Assembly (NCBI GenBank): GCA_026770585.1
Contig: MU646309.1
Location: 158,505 to 170,030, forward strand
DNA: 11,526 nt
Origin: Baffinella frigidus
Lineage: Eukaryota; Cryptophyceae; Cryptomonadales; Baffinellaceae
Reading direction: 5' to 3'
Part shown: positions 5,805-11,526 of the stretch, piece after piece
Layout of the letters: each line of letters starts with the position of its first letter
Numbering within the stretch: the first letter of the stretch is position 1
Program-made: the position numbers and the translations under genes
Notes under the pieces: model-generated
Told to the model about the DNA's origin: nothing
What the model saw: only the letters and a program-made list of their open reading frames with translations
Database searches by the model: none

Positions 5805-5880
5805 GCTGTCGATTGGATGGGCGTACGGGGGCTGACGATTGGATGGGCGTACGGTGGCTGTCGATTGGATGGGCGTACGG
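5805..5880. repeat. 26-bp minisatellite, three units
   Basis: GCTGWCGATTGGATGGGCGT followed by ACGGKG starts at 5805, 5831 and 5857. It abuts the telomere-like tract at 5883. Confidence 0.85.
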
Positions 5881-5882
5881 CC

Positions 5883-5977
5883 ACCCTAAACCCTGAACCC
5901 GAACCCGAACCCCGAAACCGTAAACCCCACACCCGGAACCCTGAACCTGAAACCCTAAAGCCTAAAGCCTAAAGCGC
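5883..5977 (-). repeat. Short telomere-like tract, CCCTAAA strand
   Basis: Degenerate CCCTAAA/CCCGAAC repeats ending in three AAAGCCT steps and a C run (about 5982-5990). It has the same orientation as 4598-5083. Confidence 0.8.
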
Positions 5978-6009
5978 ACCCCCCCCCCCACTAGGCATCT
6001 CTCGTCTAT

Positions 6010-6055
6010 GCGCGGCGAGAGGAATGCGGCGAGAGGAATGCGCGGCGAGACGAAT
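6010..6055. repeat. 14-16 bp tandem repeat, three units
   Basis: GCGCGGCGAGAGGAAT, then the same lacking GC, then GCGCGGCGAGACGAAT. It is a short local duplication in otherwise unassigned sequence (5991-6232). Confidence 0.75.
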
Positions 6056-6232
6056 GTACATTTATCAAATGAGACACGCGCCAACAAACGTTTCCACCAA
6101 CATTCTCGTCGATGCCAGGCCACTGTGGTTGAAGGTCTGTAAATGCGTGCAAAGCGAAGGTACACGTAATGGACTCTGCAATGGATGTTCCCGCGGCGGT
6201 GTCAAACTCTCCGTGAGCGGAGGAGGGTTTGA

Positions 6233-6353
6233 TACAGGGGTACCTCGCTCATAAGAAACGCCCACCCTCATAGGATCACCATAGGGCCCTAGGCATAGGC
6301 CTACGGTAGAGTCCTAGGGAGGGTTGGTTTCTTATGAGCGAGGTACCCCTGTA
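6233..6353. mobile_element. PAL-A copy 6, best preserved, 121 bp
   Basis: Perfect terminal inverted repeats of at least 26 bp begin TACAGGGGTACCTCGCTCAT on both strands. The core is ATAGGGCCCTAGGCATAGGC. The element begins and ends with TA, consistent with a TA target duplication as in Tc1/mariner-type MITEs. There is no coding capacity, so any transposase would act in trans. Confidence 0.9.
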
Positions 6354-6398
6354 GAGGGATCCATGTCTCGGGTGATCTTGTCGTGGTGCCCCATTGTG

Positions 6399-6523
6399 TA
6401 CAGGGGTACCTCGCTCATAAGAAACCGCCTCCCCCTAGGACCCTACAGTAGGCCCATGCCTAGGGCCCTATGGTGGCCCTAGGGGGGGGGGGGGCAGTTT
6501 CTGATGAGTGAGGTAGCCCTGTA
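6399..6523. mobile_element. PAL-A copy 7, 125 bp
   Basis: Left arm intact (TACAGGGGTACCTCGCTCAT). Right arm slightly mutated (TGATGAGTGAGGTAGCCCTG then TA). The core CCTACAGTAGGCCCATGCCT is followed by a 14-base G run that explains the longer length. It lies 45 bp from copy 6. Confidence 0.9.
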
Positions 6524-6582
6524 TCGAAACAGCCAGGAGTTGGAAGGGCGTGCACGCGTCCATCGAGATAGGGGGCAGGCAG

Positions 6583-6736
6583 TGATTTCATCTCGAAACA
6601 TAACTGAATCAGTTCCCGAATTGGCGTTTTCATTTAATTAGGAGGCCTAATTGAATTTACTATGCCATAACTAATTTCTCCTATTCAACCTCCTATTGAA
6701 AAGGAACTGATTCAGTTATCTTCCGAGATGAGATTG
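6583..6736 (+). mobile_element. PAL-E copy 2, about 150 bp
   Basis: Inverted ends: TCATCTCGAAACATAACTGA with ATCAGTTCC on the left (6588-6616), and the inverse GGAACTGATTCAGTTATC with TTCCGAGATGA on the right (6703-6731). Interior hairpin TTAATTAGGAGGCCTAATTG. Similarity to copy 1 at 5085-5168 continues a few bases beyond these ends, so the exact border is uncertain. Confidence 0.8.
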
Positions 6737-6805
6737 GTCAGGGGGCAAGTGCAACTTGAGATTGCGTCTTTTTGCGTCGTCCAAACGCGACCCGAATGCT
6801 CTCTC
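6737..6805. other. Unassigned spacer
   Basis: No reading frame, repeat copy or hairpin that I can support beyond a weak pair (ACCCGAATGCTCTCTCGGGT, about 6790). Confidence 0.3.
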
Positions 6806-6912
6806 GGGTATCCCTTAAGTGGCGGACGGGCGATTAATCGCCCTAACTCGCCCTAGGCAGGTCCTAGGGCCCTACCGTAGGGCGTATGAACCTACTCGCC
6901 ACTTAAGGTATA
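6806..6912. mobile_element. PAL-G copy 1, 107 bp
   Basis: Ends pair CCCTTAAGTGGCG with CGCCACTTAAGG. The interior has GGGCGATTAATCGCCC (perfect palindrome) and CCTAGGGCCCTACCGTAGGG. The right half recurs at 8850-8910. Confidence 0.7.
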
Positions 6913-6921
6913 AGTATGGTC

Positions 6922-6978
6922 TCTACTATACGTACACACACACATACACGTACGTATACTACAACTCATATACGTATT
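6922..6978. repeat. Purine-pyrimidine alternating stretch
   Basis: TATACGTACACACACACATA followed by CACGTACGTATAC and TATACGTA. Alternating CA/TA/CG steps are a Z-DNA-prone pattern. It has no coding content. Confidence 0.6.
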
Positions 6979-7020
6979 TCCCTTAAGTTGGGTTGGTGGA
7001 CCCCAGGGGACCCAGCGCTT

Positions 7021-7180
7021 TCATAGGATAATGGACTAAAAATGGGTTAGTTAGGCCTACGGAATTGCCTACCGTAGGCCGTAGGGCTCCTATGACCAAA
7101 AAGTCCCTAGGATTTTGTCCTACAGCAGGAGGTCTTAGGCAATACCGTAGGCCTAACTACCCCATTTTTAGTCCATTGCC
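7021..7180 (+). mobile_element. PAL-B copy 1, subtype with AAAAAGTCCCTAGG centre
   Basis: Left arm AATGGACTAAAAATGGG, TAGTTAGGCCTACGG. The right arm is the inverse, CCGTAGGCCTAACTACCCCA with TTTTTAGTCCATT. The centre contains CCTATGACCAAAAAGTCCC. It is the same subtype as copy 4 (9527-9688), which lies in opposite orientation. Confidence 0.85.
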
Positions 7181-7219
7181 CAATTAGCTTGCGGTTCCGA
7201 GGAGTCGGCGGCGACGGGC

Positions 7220-7342
7220 GATCGTCGCAAGCGCGCGGCGACGGACATTAATAGGCTAACGGACTAAAAATGGGGTAGTTAGGCCTACGGTATTGCCTAC
7301 GGTAGGCCGTAGGGTTTTTCGTAGGAGGTCGCCTAGGCCCCT
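7220..7342 (+). mobile_element. PAL-B copy 2, left half with shared flank
   Basis: The left arm and centre (ACGGACTAAAAATGGGG to GTAGGAGGTCGCCTAGGCCC) match copy 3 but stop abruptly at 7342. A 31-bp flank (GATCGTCGCAAGCGCGCGGC, GACGGACATTA) is shared with the left flank of copy 3 at 7506, so the duplication reaches beyond the element. Confidence 0.8.
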
Positions 7343-7367
7343 GAAATCGCCCACGACGGGCGATTTC
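7343..7367. repeat. Short palindrome at a breakpoint
   Basis: GAAATCGCCC and GGGCGATTTC form a perfect stem around ACGAC or similar. It sits exactly between the truncated PAL-B copy 2 and the next fold-back, suggesting a hairpin-mediated junction. Confidence 0.6.
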
Positions 7368-7505
7368 ACATGGAAACACTTTTAATTTATAAACTCGAAT
7401 TCAATCAAAATTACTACACGTTTGCTTTAATATTACTAATAAAGATCGTTCTGTGTGGTAAATTTCGTTGAACCAAGGTTATAAATTTAAAGTGTTGCCA
7501 TGTGA
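7366..7505. mobile_element. AT-rich fold-back, 140 bp, inverted ends about 27 bp
   Basis: TCACATGGAAACACTTTTAA, TTTATAA on the left pairs with TTATAAATTTAAAGTGTTGC, CATGTGA on the right with few mismatches. GATT flanks both sides (7362-7365, 7506-7509), a possible 4-bp target duplication. It is a single copy in this window. Confidence 0.7.
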
Positions 7506-7536
7506 GATTGTCGCAAGCGCGTGGCGACGGACATTA

Positions 7537-7688
7537 ATAGGCTAACGGACTAAGAATGGGGTAGTGAGGCCTACGGTATTGCCTACGGTAGGCCGTAGGG
7601 TTTTTCGTAGGAGCTCGCCTAGGCCCCTACGGCCTACCGTAGGCAATACCGTAGGCCTAACTACCCCATTGTTAGTCCGTTAGCCTAT
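7537..7688 (+). mobile_element. PAL-B copy 3, full length, 152 bp
   Basis: ATAGGCTAACGGACTAAGAA at the left, and the inverse ending GTTAGTCCGTTAGCCTAT at the right. The centre is GTAGGGTTTTTCGTAGGAGC. It is followed at 7691 by a third copy of the GATTGGCGCAAGCGCGCGGC flank, so flank copies bracket the element on both sides. Confidence 0.85.
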
Positions 7689-7716
7689 GAGATTGGCGCA
7701 AGCGCGCGGCGACGTA

Positions 7717-7916
7717 CCACTCGAGGCTGGAAGAGGGAGTATTTTAAATGTAGGGTTGTTAAATTTAGTACCAGTCACGGGCAGGCTTGGTCACGTTGCT
7801 CAAGTTATAACTTGAGCAACGTGACCAAACGCCCCCATTTGTGTGAAAATTACTACACACTTCTTCACTTAAAAGAATGACTGTTTTAAAATAGTCACAC
7901 TTCTAGCCTGGAGTGG
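7717..7916. mobile_element. PAL-C copy 2, 200 bp
   Basis: CCACTCGAGGCTGGAAG at the left, GCCTGGAGTGG at the right, GTA and TAC outside. The centre is a perfect 38-bp palindrome (7789-7826: GGTCACGTTGCTCAAGTTA and its inverse with no loop), which is only partly kept in copy 1 at 2644-2851. Confidence 0.88.
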
Positions 7917-8090
7917 TACATGCGGAAGAGAGAGACGCCCAGGCAGCGCCAGGCGCCCTCGTAGGCACGGGGCCGTCCACTGCAAGCTGGCGGCTCCATC
8001 ACCACTGGGGCGAAGCTCCTGAAACGGGTGTGTCTTGGAAGAAGGTTAAGTTAACTAGGCGACTGACTACTTGAGATGTTATCTGAAAAA
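7917..8090. other. Unassigned sequence
   Basis: GC-rich at first, then mixed. There is no convincing open frame, repeat copy or inverted repeat beyond a short TTAAGTTAACT. Confidence 0.4.
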
Positions 8091-8170
8091 TGTTGTCTCT
8101 GCGGATCCTTTCTACGGAAGGGCGTGTCGTTGGCATATGTTGGGAGCATTTAAAACCTAAAGGACCTTAA
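8091..8170 (-). repeat. R1 copy 5, partial
   Basis: On the minus strand: CCTTAAGGTCCTTTAGGTTT, TCCCAACATATGCCAACGAC, ACGCCCTTCCGTAGAAAGGA. It is closest to copy 3. The region equivalent to GCATTTTT and the CAGTGCAGAG end is missing. Confidence 0.75.
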
Positions 8171-8188
8171 GGGCGGAGGGAGAGAGTT

Positions 8189-8347
8189 CACTCCCAGCCA
8201 GGATCTTTTACCTTAAGTCAACACACCTGATCCTCGGCAGTAAGTTGCCATTTCGTTAAGATGGACCGGCTCTGGGCGCCGACATTTGACTTAAGGCTGT
8301 GGTTTTCAGGGGGAGTTGACTTAGGCGAAATGTTCTGGCTCGGAGTG
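8189..8347. mobile_element. PAL-D copy 2, 159 bp
   Basis: CACTCCCAGCCAGGATC at the left and TTCTGGCTCGGAGTG at the right, with CCTTAAGTCAACA and GTTGACTTAGGCG inside. It keeps the terminal GGAGTG better than copy 1. Open frames that cross it on both strands are repeat artefacts. Confidence 0.88.
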
Positions 8348-8533
8348 GAGTCGGCGAATTCCGAGCATCGTCCCGCCACTGGAGTTCCTGCCCATCCGCT
8401 GTCGAGCCAACTCGGCACATATAAGACAGTCAGGACCGGGATTCCGGTCCTGGCTTTTCATTTTAAAAGTGCATTTCCTTCAGAATTCAGGTTCAAGGTT
8501 TTAAAATTGTGTCCCGTCCTCGCTCGGTAGCGG
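8348..8533. other. Unassigned sequence
   Basis: Contains a GGACCGGGATTCCGGTCC hairpin (about 8433-8450, perfect with loop-free centre GGGATTCC flanked by GGACC/GGTCC). A frame starting in PAL-D is open through it, but the product shows no recognisable domain. Confidence 0.4.
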
Positions 8534-8694
8534 CCACACAGCGGACTTCGAAGGGATCTTGAATAACCCCTAAGCGATAAGACCTGCGAACCTACGGTAG
8601 GCAACCCGTAGGGGCATAGGGGGATTCCTATGGACAAGGTAACGGAAACTCGGGCTCGCAGCGCCCGAAAATCCCTTCGTAGCCCGCTGTGTGG
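8534..8694. mobile_element. PAL-F copy 1, 161 bp
   Basis: CCACACAGCGGACTTCGAAG, GGATC at the left. ATCCCTTCGTAGCCCGCTGT, GTGG at the right, the inverse. The interior has CCTACGGTAGGCAACCCGTA and AAGGTAACGG. Copy 2 (9247-9408) is in the opposite orientation and nearly the same length. Confidence 0.85.
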
Positions 8695-8696
8695 GG

Positions 8697-8824
8697 TAGG
8701 AGGTGGAGTTAGAGTCCATCCGGAAAATGCTCGTATGAACGGCCGATATGGGGTTCAGTAAGTGGCACAATGCGTAGCATGTGTGGCGCTGACGCTGCTT
8801 GTTTGGCAATGAATTACCAATCTC
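8697..8824 (+). mobile_element. R2 copy 2
   Basis: GTAGGAGGTGGAGTTAGAGT to GAATTACCAATCTC, collinear with 3223-3362 apart from an 8-bp difference near the start (TTGCAGAG present only in copy 1). It begins directly at the right end of PAL-F copy 1. No target duplication is visible here. Confidence 0.8.
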
Positions 8825-8849
8825 CTGCCCATGGACTTCCGACGCAGTC

Positions 8850-8910
8850 GGGTCCTAGGGCCCTACGGTAGGGCGTATGAGCCTACTGGCCACTTGAGGG
8901 ATAGGTGTAA
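8850..8910 (+). mobile_element. PAL-G copy 2, right half
   Basis: GGTCCTAGGGCCCTACGGTA, GGGCGTATGAGCCTACTGGC, CACTTGAGG matches 6860-6912. The left half is absent. Confidence 0.7.
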
Positions 8911-9135
8911 GATCTGGTGCCGGGTGGCAAGGGAGGTGTTTGGGGGGAGAGGGGGGAGGGGGACTTCGGAGGGGACCAGAATTCACGTGATCCATGCTCC
9001 GTCAATAACGTTCTTCTGAGGTGTCATGAATCGTTATAGGAGTCACATTATCAAGAAATTTTCTAGAACGTATAGGGGGGGCAGGGGGCAGGGGTGCATG
9101 GGTCGCCGCGGCTGAGAGGCGAGAGACACAAGGAG
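8911..9135. other. G-rich stretches, no gene seen
   Basis: Two clusters of G runs (8921-8975 and 9075-9104) could form G-quadruplexes on the + strand. A 62-codon frame overlaps the first cluster but has no recognisable features. Confidence 0.5.
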
Positions 9136-9137
9136 GG

Positions 9138-9215
9138 CGCCTTATCCGTAGGAACCCCCCTACGTCCCTACGGGTTGCCTACGGTAGGGTCCTAGGTCTC
9201 ATCGCTTTGAGGAAG
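9138..9215 (-). mobile_element. PAL-F copy 3, interior fragment
   Basis: TTATCCGTAGGAACCCCCCT, GGGTTGCCTACGGTAGGGTC, CTAGGTCTCATCGCTT matches the interior of copy 2 at about 9304-9369. The terminal CCACACAGCGG arms are missing. Confidence 0.7.
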
Positions 9216-9246
9216 GTGTTTTGAATTCTTTCCCGGAGGGCCAACG

Positions 9247-9408
9247 CCACACAGCGGGCTTCGAAGGGATTTTCGGCCCAAATCGGGCCACCTTTCCGTT
9301 ACCTCATCCGTAGGAACCCCCCCTGAGAACTTACGGATTGCCTACCGTAGGGTCGTAGGTCTTATCGCTTAAGGGTTATTCAAAATCCCTTTGAAGACCG
9401 CTGTGCGG
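9247..9408. mobile_element. PAL-F copy 2, 162 bp
   Basis: CCACACAGCGGGCTTCGAAG at the left, CTTTGAAGACCGCTGTGCGG at the right. The similar strings GAGGGCCAACG (9236-9246) and GAGGGCCACG (about 9413-9422) lie outside the two ends and might be an eroded target duplication. The 4-bp offset makes this doubtful. Confidence 0.85.
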
Positions 9409-9526
9409 GTGAGAGGGCCACGACTGGGGCAAATGCGGTTGTCATTTTCGTTATTGTACATGATTGCGATAGCGGTGAGAAGGGTTGTAGATGTCCCATT
9501 TGCGCGGATGATCAAGAGCCACTTTG
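9409..9526. other. Unassigned spacer
   Basis: Mixed composition; no frame, repeat copy or inverted repeat that I can support. Confidence 0.4.
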
Positions 9527-9688
9527 ATAGGGTGATGGACTAAAAATGGGGTAGTTAAGGCCTACGGTATTGCCTAGGACCTCCTACTGTAGGCCAAAAT
9601 CCTAGGACTTTTTGGTCATAGGAGCCCTACGGCCTACGGTAGGCAATTCCGTAGGCCTAACTACCCCATTTTTAGTCCGTTAGCCTAT
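9527..9688 (-). mobile_element. PAL-B copy 4, 162 bp
   Basis: TGGACTAAAAATGGGGTAGT at the left and CTACCCCATTTTTAGTCCGT, TAGCCTAT at the right. The interior is the inverse of copy 1 (GGACTTTTTGGTCATAGG), showing that this subtype has an asymmetric centre and so a defined direction. Confidence 0.87.
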
Positions 9689-10129
9689 GAACTTAGCAGC
9701 CACCGGGGGCTTCACGGATACAGTCCATCAAAACGATTTGTACTAGAATGTTAACCATTGTCCTAGATTCCAACCGGATTTTCGTATTGGTACCCCCCTT
9801 AGCAAGGGGGGTCGTATTCGTAACCCTCTTAGCATGGGAGCACCCAAGGGGCCAGAATCTCACCCAGGTCGAAAATCTCCAAAGTTGATAACTCCCGACC
9901 CCGATCGACTCCTCTTCACCTCTACCGCCATATTCAGGGGCTTCCAGACATGAACAATCGGCCTCTGATTGACGATAAAAGGCTGTTACGAAAGATTTTA
10001 CACGAGGCACTTGGACGATTTTCACCGATTTCTGAGATTTTACAAGTCAATTTTCCGGTCACGACCCCCCTACAAGGGGTCGCAACCCAAGGGGTCGCAT
10101 TTATGACCCCCTTATTAACAAGAGGGTCG

Positions 10130-10196
10130 TGGTGTGTACTTAGTACAGTTACTAGTGTACTTAGTACAGTTACTAGTTTACCTAGTAGAACTAGCA
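10130..10196. repeat. 21-bp subrepeat inside satellite unit 1
   Basis: GTACTTAGTACAGTTACTAG is repeated directly at about 10137 and 10158, then a worn TTTACCTAGTAGAACTAGC. Single or double versions occur in the other units (about 10506-10545, 11090-11120). Confidence 0.75.
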
Positions 10197-10560
10197 ACCC
10201 CAGAGGGCCAGAATCTCGCCAAGTCGATTTCCTGAAAAAATGATAACTCCCGACCCATACCGACTCCATTTAACCTCTAGAGGTATATTTAAGGGGTTCT
10301 AGACGTGTCCAATCGATTCCTGGCCTCTGATTGATGATAAAAGGCTGTTACGAGAGATTTTACACGAGGCACTTGGACGATTTTGACCGATTTCTGAGAT
10401 TTTACAAGTCAATTTTTCGGTCACGACCCCCCTACAAGGGGTCGCAACCCCCTTATCTAGCAAGAGGGTCTTACTTCTGACCTCCTTAGTGAGTGGGTGG
10501 TACATGTAGTGTAGTGTAGTTAGTACAGTTAGTAGTGTACCTAGCACCCCCAGTGGCTAT

Positions 10561-10800
10561 CCTCTTCCCGGTTTTATAGTAGAATAATACCTTTAGTTGG
10601 AGCCATTTATACGACCTTTGGCCTGTAGTAAAGATCTCAAGATTTCATCGCAGCTCGAATTTTTAGCAAATTCTGGAGGCGAAGGCCAAATCTCGACGAT
10701 CTGCGCTTTCAGATGCGAAAAAGGATGAAATTTAGGGTTGAAATTCAGCAGAATACCAGTAACCTCCATTTATGACTTATGAAATGAAACCGGCAAGAGG
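10561..10800. mobile_element. 240-bp element inserted in the satellite array
   Basis: CCTCTTCCCGGTTT at 10561-10574 and AAACCGGCAAGAGG at 10787-10800 are inverse repeats with 13 of 14 matches. The intervening sequence does not occur in other units, and removing it restores unit spacing to about 350 bp. There is no coding capacity and no clear target duplication. Confidence 0.75.
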
Positions 10801-11340
10801 AGAATCTCGCCACGTTGATTTCCTGAAAAGTTGATAACTCCCAAACCAGACGGACCACTTTCAACCAGCAGAGCCGGATTTGGGGTATTCAGGACGTTCT
10901 CAATTTCCTCCGCTACTCAGATTAACGATGATTAACGATGTAGAGAGAAAGTGTCCCGCAGGACATGGGCAATTTCCAGCGATTTCCGAGGTTGCGACCC
11001 TTTTACAAGGGTCGCGACCTCCTATGCGACCCCCCATTACAAGCGGGTCGTATGAATGACCCTCTTAGCAATGGGAGCATAGTGTAGTGTACTCAGTACA
11101 GCTATTAGTGTACCTAGCACACCCCTAGTGGGCCAGAATCCTAGCTCTGCCTCAATCTCTAAAGTTGACAACTCCCGACCCAGAGGGACTCCTTTCAAGC
11201 TATAAACTTAGATCTGGGGTATTTGGGACTTTCCCAATGCGCTCCGCTATTCAGATCCACGATCCAATGCCGTTGATAGAAACTGTCTCCGAAGGACTTG
11301 GCCATTTCCAGCGATTTTCTGGGATTTCCGAGTAAAACAA

Positions 11341-11526
<186 letters not shown>

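Larger units (their letters stand above)
9770..11340. repeat. Tandem satellite-like array, ~350-bp units
   Basis: About four units. The phase marker GGCCAGAATCT falls at 9850, 10206, about 10797 (partly altered) and 11130, followed 30-40 bp later by TTGATAACTCCCGACCC. In order, each unit has the marker, a CTTTTCAACC-type block, an AT-moderate block (CGATTTCTGAGATTTTACA in units 1 and 2), hairpins of GACCCC/GGGGTC type, and TGTACCTAGCA. Units 1 and 2 are most alike; units 3 and 4 are diverged. Spacings are 356, 591 (with a 240-bp insert) and 333. Open frames on both strands do not agree between units, so it is probably non-coding. Confidence 0.8.

Noticed and set aside
9236-9422. 10-bp target duplication around PAL-F copy 2
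   Set aside because: GAGGGCCAACG and GAGGGCCACG differ by an indel, and the right one is 4 bp away from the element end. It is too loose to call.
9950-10243. 97-codon frame in satellite unit 1
   Set aside because: The frame is not kept in unit 2, although the DNA is well conserved there, and the opposite strand is also open.
9770-11340. CRISPR array
   Set aside because: Units of about 350 bp with diverged copies are nothing like 25-40 bp repeats with regular unique spacers, and the window is eukaryotic in character.

Overview
This window looks like nuclear DNA of a eukaryotic microalga or protist, and it is gene-poor and repeat-rich. Three things point there. The only convincing gene encodes a eukaryote-style protein, with an intron-less PAS/LOV-like domain behind a Ser/Ala-rich N-terminus. 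There are long degenerate tracts of the plant/algal-type telomere repeat (TTTAGGG/CCCTAAA) inside the sequence. The rest is almost entirely small non-autonomous repeats. There is no prokaryotic operon structure, and no rRNA, tRNA or CRISPR array that I can recognise. I cannot name the species. A TTTAGGG telomere fits green algae, and also cryptophytes, chlorarachniophytes, dinoflagellates and some stramenopiles.

Layout. 1-57 is a pyrimidine microsatellite. 58-575 is the upstream region of the gene and holds three short exact duplications. 576-1580 is the GC-rich single-exon gene. 1581-1930 is its 3' flank, ending in a GAA microsatellite. 1911-4520 is a mosaic of short palindromic elements and dispersed repeats, with a telomere-like tract at 2996-3135. 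4598-5083 is a long CCCTAAA-type tract. 5085-9690 is a dense mosaic of palindromic elements (100-210 bp), two minisatellites, a third telomere-like tract (5883-5977) and GC-rich fillers. 9770-11340 is a tandem array of about four ~350-bp satellite-like units, one of them broken by a 240-bp element. 11432-11526 is an AT microsatellite that runs off the window.

The notable content is the repeat community. I can define at least seven palindromic (fold-back, MITE-like) families with two or more copies each, plus several single fold-backs, a dispersed asymmetric family (R1, five copies) and a 140-bp element (R2). One R2 copy sits in R1 with a clean 10-bp target duplication, and the matching empty site is present 850 bp away. 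Four families with different ends share the same kind of core (CCTAGG and CCTACnGTAGG palindromes), which suggests exchanged or co-evolving centres. No transposase is encoded here, so all of these would depend on proteins encoded elsewhere. The family names (PAL-A to PAL-G, R1, R2) are mine, for cross-reference only.
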